NCBI GenBank assembly: GCA_023433445.1
Contig: JAEZCS010000058.1
Coordinates: 1 to 64,000 of the forward strand
Source of the DNA: Pseudomonadota bacterium
GTDB lineage: Bacteria > Pseudomonadota > Alphaproteobacteria > Sphingomonadales > Sphingomonadaceae
Reading direction: 5' to 3'
DNA length: 64,000 nucleotides
The notes beneath the pieces are model-generated. The model saw only the letters and a list, made by a program, of their open reading frames with translations. It searched no databases and was not told the origin of the DNA. Position 1 is the stretch's first letter; every line of letters begins with the position of its first letter. Shown one piece after another: positions 18,886 through 26,338 of this stretch. Position numbers and translations under genes: made by a program.

Positions 18886-20049
18886 ATGAACGTTAATCCC
18901 TCGTTCCCTGTAGAGGCCGAGATGCCGGCCCGTCGATCCGCGGTTGTGGAGTGGGTGAAGAAACGGCGTTGGTTCGCCCTCTTCGTTATCGTACCTACCT
19001 TGCTGGCAGCGCTGTATTATGGCCTATTCGCCTCGGATATCTATATCTCCGAGTCACGCTTCGTCATCAAGAGCCCCGACCAAAAGCGATCCCAGATGTC
19101 AACGTTGGCCAATCTGGTCCAGACTACAGGGCTGTCGGGAGGCCAGGAACAAGCGAACGAAGTCCTTACCTTTGTCCGCTCTCGCGACGCTCTCAGAGCA
19201 TTGGAAAAGAGTGCAGATGTCCGAGGAAAATTCAGCGCTTCCGAAGCAGATATCTTTTCCCGGTTCCCCAAGCCGTTTTCAGATGACAGCTTTGAGAGCT
19301 TGTTCAAATATTATGGCGATATGGTTGACGCCCGCCTTGATAACGAGAGCGGAACGGCGATGATAAAGGTCCGGGCCTTCGCGCCACAGGATGCCTATAT
19401 CATCAATCAACAACTGCTCGACCTCAGCGAAGGACTCGTCAACCGACTCAACGCCCGTGCGCAGACAAGGGCAATCACCGAAGCACAGAAGCAGGTCGAA
19501 CTCGCCACCGCTAGGACCAAAGCCGCTCGTGTGGCGCTTACCCAATATCGCAATGCGCAGGCGCTGATTGACCCGAGCAAGCAGGCAGTTGGCGTTCTAG
19601 ATATCGCCAACAAAATGACCGCAGAGCGCGCGACGCTCCAAGCCCAGCTAGACCTGATGCAACGCGTCGCTCCCGCCAATCCTTCAATTCCCGCCCTGCG
19701 CAACCGGATTAATGCCATCTCTGCCCAGATCGCATCACAGGACAGCCGAGTAGTCGGAAATGGAAGCGGCATTGCCTCTAAAATGGGCGGATACGAAAAT
19801 CTTCTGGTGGAGCAGGAATTCGCGACCGAAAGCCTGAATGCCGCCAATGCCGCTCTGGTTCAAGCCCGCGCAGAAGCTCAGCGCCAGCAGTTCTATCTCG
19901 AGCGCGTTGTCGATCCAAATATTCCTGACATGCCGTTGCTGCCAGAACGCCTGCTTAAAGTCATCATTATTGCAGCAACAGCCATTTGCTTATATTTTAT
20001 TGCTTGGATGTTTGTTGTCGGCGTCCTTGAACACGCTTCGGAAGACTGA
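18886..20049 (+). CDS. capsule export inner-membrane protein (KpsE/BexC/CtrB-like PCP)
   Basis: 387 residues. There is one membrane segment near the N-terminus (about 31-50) and one near the C-terminus (about 356-376). Between them a long periplasmic region with helices (residues 180-235 and 290-335) is rich in Ala, Gln and Arg. SDIYISESRFVIKSP after the first membrane segment is typical of the Wzz/PCP-3 family that couples an ABC exporter to the outer-membrane channel. It is followed 2 bp later by the permease gene. I saw no strong ribosome binding site. Confidence 0.9.
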   Translation: MNVNPSFPVEAEMPARRSAVVEWVKKRRWFALFVIVPTLLAALYYGLFASDIYISESRFVIKSPDQKRSQMSTLANLVQTTGLSGGQEQANEVLTFVRSRDALRALEKSADVRGKFSASEADIFSRFPKPFSDDSFESLFKYYGDMVDARLDNESGTAMIKVRAFAPQDAYIINQQLLDLSEGLVNRLNARAQTRAITEAQKQVELATARTKAARVALTQYRNAQALIDPSKQAVGVLDIANKMTAERATLQAQLDLMQRVAPANPSIPALRNRINAISAQIASQDSRVVGNGSGIASKMGGYENLLVEQEFATESLNAANAALVQARAEAQRQQFYLERVVDPNIPDMPLLPERLLKVIIIAATAICLYFIAWMFVVGVLEHASED

Positions 20050-20051
20050 CA

Positions 20052-20849
20052 ATGTCCCATGCCATCTTACGCAAATTTAGCGAGGGTTGGGCAGTTCAGA
20101 CCCGCGTGCTTTACGCCCTGATGATACGTGAACTCACGACACGATTTGGCCGGGAAAATATCGGATTTTTATGGATTATGGCAGAGCCGCTTCTGTTTGC
20201 TGGCCTTGTCGGTATTACTTGGCGGCTGTCAAAAGGGCCAGAGGTACACGGACTTAGTGTATTTGCCTTCATAGCTACCGGATACATACCTATTACATTG
20301 TTCCGACATGGTGTAGCACGCAGCGTCGCCGTCTTCACTGTTAACAGCAGTTTGCTTTATCATCGCCAAATTAAGGTCGTAGATTTCATAGTAGTACGTT
20401 TTATTATTGAAATACTTGGCGGTATGATGGCATTTTTCTTCATGGCCGTTGTCTTAGGGGTGTTCGGAGAATTCCCGATGCCTGCTGACATGGGGCTTCT
20501 CCTAGGAGGCTGGGCGCTCTATTCTCTTTTCTGCTTTTCCTTGTGCCTCGTTCTTGCACCATTATCCGAAATGTCGGATGTTCTAGAAAAGTTCGTACCC
20601 GTTACTGTCTATATTATGATTCCTGTTTCGGGGTTATTTTTCATGATTTCGTGGATGGCTCCCAATATTCGACCATATCTTCTCTTGTCCCCATTTTTAA
20701 ATGGAATGGAAATGATGCGAAAGGGCATTTGGGGGGATACAGTCACGGCCTATTATAACATTTGGAATCCTTTAGTCTGCTCAATGATACTTACTTTGGT
20801 TGGCCTTGCTCTCTGCCGCCGCGTGCGCCGGACGTTGACTGTCGAATGA
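20052..20849 (+). CDS. capsule ABC exporter permease (KpsM/ABC-2 family)
   Basis: 265 residues with about six hydrophobic segments. The N-terminal RVLYALMIRELTTRFGREN and IGFLWIMAEPLLF are hallmarks of KpsM/Wzm-type ABC-2 permeases. With the ATPase encoded next it would move the completed, lipid-linked polysaccharide across the inner membrane. The coding sequence is visibly more A+T-rich than the rml genes, suggesting separate acquisition. Its stop overlaps the ATPase start (ATGA). Confidence 0.93.
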   Translation: MSHAILRKFSEGWAVQTRVLYALMIRELTTRFGRENIGFLWIMAEPLLFAGLVGITWRLSKGPEVHGLSVFAFIATGYIPITLFRHGVARSVAVFTVNSSLLYHRQIKVVDFIVVRFIIEILGGMMAFFFMAVVLGVFGEFPMPADMGLLLGGWALYSLFCFSLCLVLAPLSEMSDVLEKFVPVTVYIMIPVSGLFFMISWMAPNIRPYLLLSPFLNGMEMMRKGIWGDTVTAYYNIWNPLVCSMILTLVGLALCRRVRRTLTVE

Positions 20850-21493
20850 TCATCTGCCGCGATATTTGCAAAAAGTATAAACATGGCTCGCGTACCAAGC
20901 AGGTTCTGAGCGGAGTGAATCTTATTGTGGAACGAGGTGAACGCGTCGCTCTTCTAGGCCGAAATGGAGCAGGAAAAAGTACCCTCATCAAGCTGATCGG
21001 CGGCGTTGAAATGCCCACATCAGGCAAAATTACACGCAAGATGTCCGTCTCTTGGCCTCTAGGTTTCTCAGGAGGTTTTCAAGGCAGCCTGACAGGCTAC
21101 GATAACGCTCGCTTTATTGCACGCATTTACCGACGTGACTATTCAGATATCCGCGCCTTTGTTGAAGATTTTACTGAGCTCGGCCAGCAGCTAAAAATGC
21201 CAGTAAAAACTTACTCATCTGGCATGCGTGCGCGCCTTGCTTTTGCCCTATCATTGTCAATTGAATTCGATTGCTATCTAATTGACGAGATCATTTTAGT
21301 GGGAGACCAGAATTTTAATCGAAAATGTCACCACGAACTATTTGAAAAGCGAAGTGATCGTGCTTTGATAATAGCATCTCATAGTACAGATCTGGTACGG
21401 GACATTTGCAGTCGAGCAGTCCTTATCCATAAAGGACAGGCAGTTCCTTATGATGACGTCAATCTCGCAGTCGATCTTTATTCACAGCTCTGA
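20846..21493 (+). CDS. capsule ABC exporter ATPase (KpsT-like)
   Basis: 215 residues starting MIICRDICKKYKHGS. Walker A LLGRNGAGKSTLIKLIGG, signature YSSGMRARLAFALSLS and Walker B YLIDEIILVGD are all present. It is a short ATPase without the C-terminal carbohydrate-binding domain of Wzt, which points to the KpsT group (capsule with a Kdo-linked phospholipid) over O-antigen Wzt. The start is chosen at 20846, where ATG overlaps the permease stop. KpsC and KpsS homologues are not in this window. Confidence 0.94.
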   Translation: MIICRDICKKYKHGSRTKQVLSGVNLIVERGERVALLGRNGAGKSTLIKLIGGVEMPTSGKITRKMSVSWPLGFSGGFQGSLTGYDNARFIARIYRRDYSDIRAFVEDFTELGQQLKMPVKTYSSGMRARLAFALSLSIEFDCYLIDEIILVGDQNFNRKCHHELFEKRSDRALIIASHSTDLVRDICSRAVLIHKGQAVPYDDVNLAVDLYSQL

Positions 21494-21518
21494 TAGCCAT
21501 CCCAGATCTGATGACGCT

Positions 21519-22451
21519 TTAGGAAGTTTTTGTCATCCAATAATCGACTGCCATGTCCCAGAAATGGCCTTCAGACCATGTTTGTGTCGCCAGCATTTGC
21601 GGTTCATTGTTAACCCGCACAAGGGGTTCGGAAAAGGCGGTCTGTCGCTCTAGTTCAACCTCAACTGATCTACCGAAACGACGGCCAAATTCCACCGCGA
21701 CGCGGTTTGCGAAAGCACCTTGGGTCTCGACATAGCCTGACGGACTGGCCCTGCGAACGACTTGACCAATGACGCCTTGCTCGCAGAAATTTTGGTAATT
21801 TAGGGCAAGCAAATCCACAGGGATATTATCCCTTACATAGTCTGGCGTCCGACATCCAGGAACGCGTCCTTCCTTCCACTCTTTCACCAAATAGCTGGTG
21901 AACCGTGGCTCCTCAAAAGCACCGAAGGGGTTGGGAATGACGAACTTATCAATATGGACCCCGGCTAGCTCTGCCTCCATTCGATAGACTTCGAAGGAAA
22001 GATGCTTTGACAGACCATAGGGGTTGAAGGCGCGGCTCCCCGCATCCCCTTCCCCTTCATACGGTTCGAAAACGCTGCCCGTCATAATGAGCCTACGGCA
22101 TCCACGATCCGACAGAGAACGCAGGATCGCCCGCGCGCTTCGCGTATTTTTAGAGGTCGCCTCCAGCGGATCAAAATTCCAACTGCGATAATCTGACATC
22201 TCTGCCGCATGATGACAGTAAAGGTCAAAATCGCAGCTAGCTACAAGATCAAGAAATTTCTGATCCCCCACTTCCAGTGACCAGACTGCATCCACGTCAT
22301 TCCCAAGACCGTCGACGCGCATTCTCCGCACGCCCTCGTAACTAGCTCGTTCGCCGCGGAAACAAGCCGTAACCTGATGCCCTGCTTCTACCAGTTTCCG
22401 AACAAACCAATAGCCAGTGAAAGAGCTGGCGCCCGTAAATAGGACACGCAT
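21519..22451 (-). CDS. NAD(P)-dependent SDR sugar epimerase/reductase
   Basis: About 310 residues. MRVLFTGASSFTGYWFVRKL is the cofactor-binding turn, and NPYGLSKHLSFEVYR holds the Tyr-x3-Lys dyad. A GS replaces the usual SS before the Tyr region (IMTGSVFEPYEG). The most likely role is epimerisation or 4-keto reduction of a nucleotide sugar in the adjoining pathway; the substrate cannot be read from sequence. The ATG at 22451 lies two bases after the stop of the preceding cupin gene. It is the last gene of the minus-strand operon that starts near 33157. Confidence 0.8.
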   Translation of the reverse strand: MRVLFTGASSFTGYWFVRKLVEAGHQVTACFRGERASYEGVRRMRVDGLGNDVDAVWSLEVGDQKFLDLVASCDFDLYCHHAAEMSDYRSWNFDPLEATSKNTRSARAILRSLSDRGCRRLIMTGSVFEPYEGEGDAGSRAFNPYGLSKHLSFEVYRMEAELAGVHIDKFVIPNPFGAFEEPRFTSYLVKEWKEGRVPGCRTPDYVRDNIPVDLLALNYQNFCEQGVIGQVVRRASPSGYVETQGAFANRVAVEFGRRFGRSVEVELERQTAFSEPLVRVNNEPQMLATQTWSEGHFWDMAVDYWMTKTS

Positions 22452-22453
22452 GA

Positions 22454-23005
22454 TCAATATCCCGAAAGATGGCGAAGACGGTCGAAATCAGGAGCGCTCG
22501 CATCCTTGTCCGACAGCACCGCAGGATTGCGCGGCCAGACGATGCCTAAGACCGGGTCATTCCAACGTAGCCCCCGCTCATGATCCCCCGCATAAGGGGC
22601 AGACACTGGATACATGACCTCAGTCTGATCTTCGAGCGTCATGAAGCCGTGCGCGCACCCTTTAGGCACATAGAGCATCGACCGATTTTGCGCCGTTAGT
22701 TCTATGCCAAACCATTGCATGAAGCTTGCGGACGTTTCCCGCATGTCGACGATGACGTCGAAAATCGCACCCTTTAAACACTTCACCAATTTCGCTTCGC
22801 CCTTAGGAGCAGCCTGATAATGGAGGCCTCGAAGCGTTCCCGCGTGCTCACTCAAAGATGTATTGATCTGAGGGAAGACATGGTCCAGTCCTTGGCTGGC
22901 AAATTCTTCGCTGTCAAAAAGGCGAGCGAAGAACCCTCGCTCATCACCGCGTGGTTCAAGATCAACAACATAAGAGCCAATAATCGGGGTCTTCGTATAA
23001 CGCAT
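22454..23005 (-). CDS. RmlC-like nucleotide-sugar 3,5-epimerase (second copy)
   Basis: A 183-residue cupin with RGLHYQAAPKGEAKLVKC, FDVIVDMRETS and VPKGCAHGFMTLED, so the epimerase active site is intact. It differs clearly from RmlC at 16964-17527 and sits among CDP- and UDP-sugar genes. It may act on another keto-sugar (for example a CDP- or dTDP-6-deoxyhexose) instead of duplicating rhamnose synthesis. That specificity is inference. Confidence 0.88.
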   Translation of the reverse strand: MRYTKTPIIGSYVVDLEPRGDERGFFARLFDSEEFASQGLDHVFPQINTSLSEHAGTLRGLHYQAAPKGEAKLVKCLKGAIFDVIVDMRETSASFMQWFGIELTAQNRSMLYVPKGCAHGFMTLEDQTEVMYPVSAPYAGDHERGLRWNDPVLGIVWPRNPAVLSDKDASAPDFDRLRHLSGY

Positions 23006-23028
23006 GGCTATCCCTGTATTCTGTCGGT

Positions 23029-24375
23029 TTAGGCAACATTTCTCCGGCCGATGGAGAGATATTGCGCATTTACTAGGCCGTTTGGATCGAGTGTACGCCG
23101 CGCATCGAAAACCGCTTTCCCACTCAAATCCTGTTTAGTCAGCGCACCATATTCCGGCCATTTGGTCGCAATGATGACCACAGCGCTGTCCGCCAACTCC
23201 GCATGCCAGTCTTCCACGAACCCTATCTCTTCCGCTCGAGCCCCGAAGGCTTGGCGAAAATGTGGCGTTGCGATCGGATCATGTGCAATTACCTTGGCTC
23301 CTTCATCAAGGAGTGCGGCAGCAATCTTCAGCGAAGCGGATTCGCGAACATCATCTGTTTCTGGCTTGAAAGCGAGGCCTAGCAGCAGCACGCGGAGTCC
23401 TTGAAGAGACCCGCGTTCGCGTCGCAGAATATCGATGACCTGGAATGGCTGCCGCTCATTCACATCCAGCACAGCGTTCAGCAGGTTCATCGACAACCCC
23501 TGCTGCTCTCCTTGGGAACGAAGCGCCTGAACATCTTTGGGGAAGCACGATCCGCCGAACCCACAGCCCGGTACTAAATAGGTGAGGATCTGAGGATTGG
23601 CGCGACCTTCGGATACTAGCGGGTTCCACCGCTTATCGAGATGGACGCCGCGCATAACGTCAAGCACGTCAATCCCGCCCAGCGCCGCTGCCAAATTGGC
23701 GATCTCATTGACCGCCGATATCTGCGTCGCCAGAAGCGCATTATTGGCATATTTTATGAGTTCAGCGGTACGGGTGTTAACCCGGACCTTGTCAACATCC
23801 CAGGAAGCGTAAATTTCCTCCAGCACTGCCAACGTGCGGGCATCTTCATGGCCCAGCACGATACGGTCAGGATAGGCGAAATCCTCAATAGCCTCTCCCT
23901 CACGCAGGAATTCTGGATTCATGCCGAGGCCGAACTGACCAATTGTTTTGCCGGATGCCTGCTCAAGTTCTTCACGTACAACCGTGTCGGTCGTGCCCGG
24001 AATGACCGTGCTCTTGACGATAACCGAAAGGAAACGATCGTGCGCTCCGATCCACTGACCAATCTCACGCGACACAGCGCGGATATATTTAAGATCGATA
24101 ACACCATTTTCTGAAGGCGTGCCGACAGCAATGATAACGGCGTCTGCATCCTCGAGGGCCTCCGCCAGATCTGTCGTTGCTCGAAAGCGCTCAGCCGCGC
24201 GCACCTCCCCAAGCAAGTCGGGAAGCCCCCGTTCATAGATAGTGGGTTCCCCGGCATTCAACCGCCGCACGATATCTGGATTGAGGTCTACACAAACGAC
24301 CTCGTGCCCGCGCGAGGCAAGGCACACCCCCGAAACCAACCCAACATAGCCGGTGCCTGCTACCGCGATCTTCAT
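23029..24375 (-). CDS. ugd: UDP-glucose 6-dehydrogenase
   Basis: 448 residues. MKIAVAGTGYVGLVSGVCLA is the NAD-binding start, the catalytic Cys lies in GCGFGGSCFPKD, and VLLLGLAFKPETDDVRES belongs to the UDP-binding C-terminal domain. It oxidises UDP-glucose to UDP-glucuronate. Its ATG overlaps the stop of the Uxs-like gene upstream (24372-24375), so the two are co-translated, which supports a UDP-GlcA to UDP-xylose route. Confidence 0.95.
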   Translation of the reverse strand: MKIAVAGTGYVGLVSGVCLASRGHEVVCVDLNPDIVRRLNAGEPTIYERGLPDLLGEVRAAERFRATTDLAEALEDADAVIIAVGTPSENGVIDLKYIRAVSREIGQWIGAHDRFLSVIVKSTVIPGTTDTVVREELEQASGKTIGQFGLGMNPEFLREGEAIEDFAYPDRIVLGHEDARTLAVLEEIYASWDVDKVRVNTRTAELIKYANNALLATQISAVNEIANLAAALGGIDVLDVMRGVHLDKRWNPLVSEGRANPQILTYLVPGCGFGGSCFPKDVQALRSQGEQQGLSMNLLNAVLDVNERQPFQVIDILRRERGSLQGLRVLLLGLAFKPETDDVRESASLKIAAALLDEGAKVIAHDPIATPHFRQAFGARAEEIGFVEDWHAELADSAVVIIATKWPEYGALTKQDLSGKAVFDARRTLDPNGLVNAQYLSIGRRNVA

Positions 24376-25460
24376 TGTGCAGCCTCGTTCTTAAGGAAAG
24401 TCAGATAACGGCGCACGCCTTCTTCGACTAGAACTTGGGGCGCATAGCCCAACACATCTCGCGCCTTGGCTATGATCGGGCAGCGCCGATTAGGATTGTC
24501 TGTCAGATAAGCGGGATCGTCACTCTGCTGATAGTGAACTTCGCCCTTGTAACCATAAATCTCTGCGGCAGATTCCTTGTAGATCCGGGCGAGGTCGCGC
24601 ACCATGATCTCCGGCTTTTCCACGCCGATATTGAAATAATCATATTTGCCATGAAGCAGGCAGAGCAAGTACCCGGTGATTGCGTCCGAAACATAGCAGA
24701 AGGTCCGCGTCGGTGTGCCGTCCGACAGGATAACAAGATCGCGACCTTCGATCACCGCCTTGGCAAAATCAGCAGGCAAACGCTTATCGCCTAGCCGCAT
24801 GCCAGGGCCGTAATTGTTGAACGGCCGCGCGATCGTGATCGGCATTCCATATTGCTGAGCGTAAACCCAAGACATGGTTTCGCCAAACCGCTTGGATTCA
24901 TCATAACAAGCGCGTGGGCCATGGCAGGAGACATTGCCCCGATACTCCTCGTCCGTCGGGATCGAAGCTGGATCGGGATCGCCGTAAATCTCACTCGAGG
25001 AGAAGAAGAGCAGACCCTTGAGACTATCCTTACCCCGATACATGTCGAGAATCCGGCGCAGGCCCCAGATATTGGCATCAATCGTTTCTACTGGATATTG
25101 GCGGTAGAAAGTTGGTGAGGCGATAGAGGCACCATGAACCACATAGCCTGCATCCTGCACACCAGGAATCGCAGAAAATTCATCCTTCGAGATATCGAAA
25201 GTTCTAACGTCGATCAATTCCCCGCAGGACTGGGCTAGGCGCTTGAGCCATTCCGGCTCCTCGAGGAGGAATGTATCAAGTGCAATAATCTTCTTGATGC
25301 CTAACTCATCGGCGTAGTGAGCAAAATATTGTGTCAGGTAAAAGCCAAGAAACCCGGCACAGCCCGTGATTACGATCGTCTGTCCGGCAAAAGCCTCGCG
25401 CTTACCGGCTAATCCTGCATGAATGCGCGCAAGATCTTCCTCAACAATGATATTCGTCAT
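24372..25460 (-). CDS. UDP-glucuronate decarboxylase-like SDR
   Basis: 362 residues. IVITGCAGFLGFYLTQYF binds NAD, SSSEIYGDPD and GPRACYDESKRFGE hold the active site. The R-A-C-Y-D-E-x-K-R pattern is characteristic of UDP-xylose synthases (UXS). A 25-residue N-terminal extension precedes the Rossmann fold. With Ugd directly downstream it would supply UDP-xylose. Other dehydratases of the extended SDR family cannot be excluded, so confidence in substrate is lower than in family. Confidence 0.8.
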   Translation of the reverse strand: MTNIIVEEDLARIHAGLAGKREAFAGQTIVITGCAGFLGFYLTQYFAHYADELGIKKIIALDTFLLEEPEWLKRLAQSCGELIDVRTFDISKDEFSAIPGVQDAGYVVHGASIASPTFYRQYPVETIDANIWGLRRILDMYRGKDSLKGLLFFSSSEIYGDPDPASIPTDEEYRGNVSCHGPRACYDESKRFGETMSWVYAQQYGMPITIARPFNNYGPGMRLGDKRLPADFAKAVIEGRDLVILSDGTPTRTFCYVSDAITGYLLCLLHGKYDYFNIGVEKPEIMVRDLARIYKESAAEIYGYKGEVHYQQSDDPAYLTDNPNRRCPIIAKARDVLGYAPQVLVEEGVRRYLTFLKNEAAQ

Positions 25461-25462
25461 TT

Positions 25463-26284
25463 TTAGCGCCCTTCCGCTGCATTCTGGTTGTCACGCACCG
25501 CCCATGGCGCCTTACCCTGGTTCCACATTCCGTCCAGTTGTTCCTTGTCGCGCTGAGTATCCATGCACTGCCAGAAGCCCGAATGGCGATAAATCTGGAG
25601 CTGGCCGTCCGCAGCCAGCTTAGTCAACGGCTGCTGCTCCAGAACTAGGGCAACATCCTCGCTAACATAGTTCGCAAAATCGCGACGGAAGAAGAAATAA
25701 CCTCCATTGATCCACGAATGAGCCAATTCTGGCTTTTCGCTGAAGCTGTTGATCTCGTCCCCATCAGTAATCAATTCACCGAAGCGAGATGGGGGGTTGA
25801 TCCCCAGGAGAGTGCCGGTCTTTCCATGGCCAAGGTGGAAATCATATTCCTTGCCAAGGTCTGCGTCGGTGACGCCATCGCCGTAGGTGACTGCGAAATG
25901 CTCAGCATCCCCCAGATAACGCCTGACAGCGCGGCCAATACGGCCGCCAGTCATCGTTTCCTCTCCAGTATAAGCGACCGTCACTTCCCAATCATCATCA
26001 TGATGAAGCCCGTGATACTTTACTGCTTCGCCGGTCAAGGAGACCGTAAAGTCTGAATTACGTGCGTGGTAATTCAGGAAATAATCCTTGATTACTTCAG
26101 ATTTGAAGCCGGAACAGATAACAAAACGACGAAATCCATGGCTCGCATAAGTACGCATGATATGCCACAATATGGGCTTACCGCCGACTTCCACCATAGG
26201 CTTCGGCCGAAATTCAGTATGCTCCTTAAGCCGCGTCCCTAGTCCGCCTGCCAGAATGAATACTGGCACGTCTTTCTTCATCAT
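25463..26284 (-). CDS. rfbF: glucose-1-phosphate cytidylyltransferase RfbF
   Basis: About 273 residues. VFILAGGLGTRLKEHTEFRP and KPMVEVGGKPILWHIM at the N-terminus, FVICSGFKSEVIKDYF, and VTYGDGVTDADL are RfbF hallmarks. It makes CDP-glucose. The start at 26284 has GAGG seven bases upstream. CDP-glucose normally goes to a 4,6-dehydratase (RfbG), and no RfbG with the usual motifs was seen here, so the pathway is incomplete in the window. Confidence 0.93.
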   Translation of the reverse strand: MMKKDVPVFILAGGLGTRLKEHTEFRPKPMVEVGGKPILWHIMRTYASHGFRRFVICSGFKSEVIKDYFLNYHARNSDFTVSLTGEAVKYHGLHHDDDWEVTVAYTGEETMTGGRIGRAVRRYLGDAEHFAVTYGDGVTDADLGKEYDFHLGHGKTGTLLGINPPSRFGELITDGDEINSFSEKPELAHSWINGGYFFFRRDFANYVSEDVALVLEQQPLTKLAADGQLQIYRHSGFWQCMDTQRDKEQLDGMWNQGKAPWAVRDNQNAAEGR

Positions 26285-26338
26285 CCCTTTACCTCTGATT
26301 TTTACAAATACCTGATCACGCACGAATTCTTATCAAGA

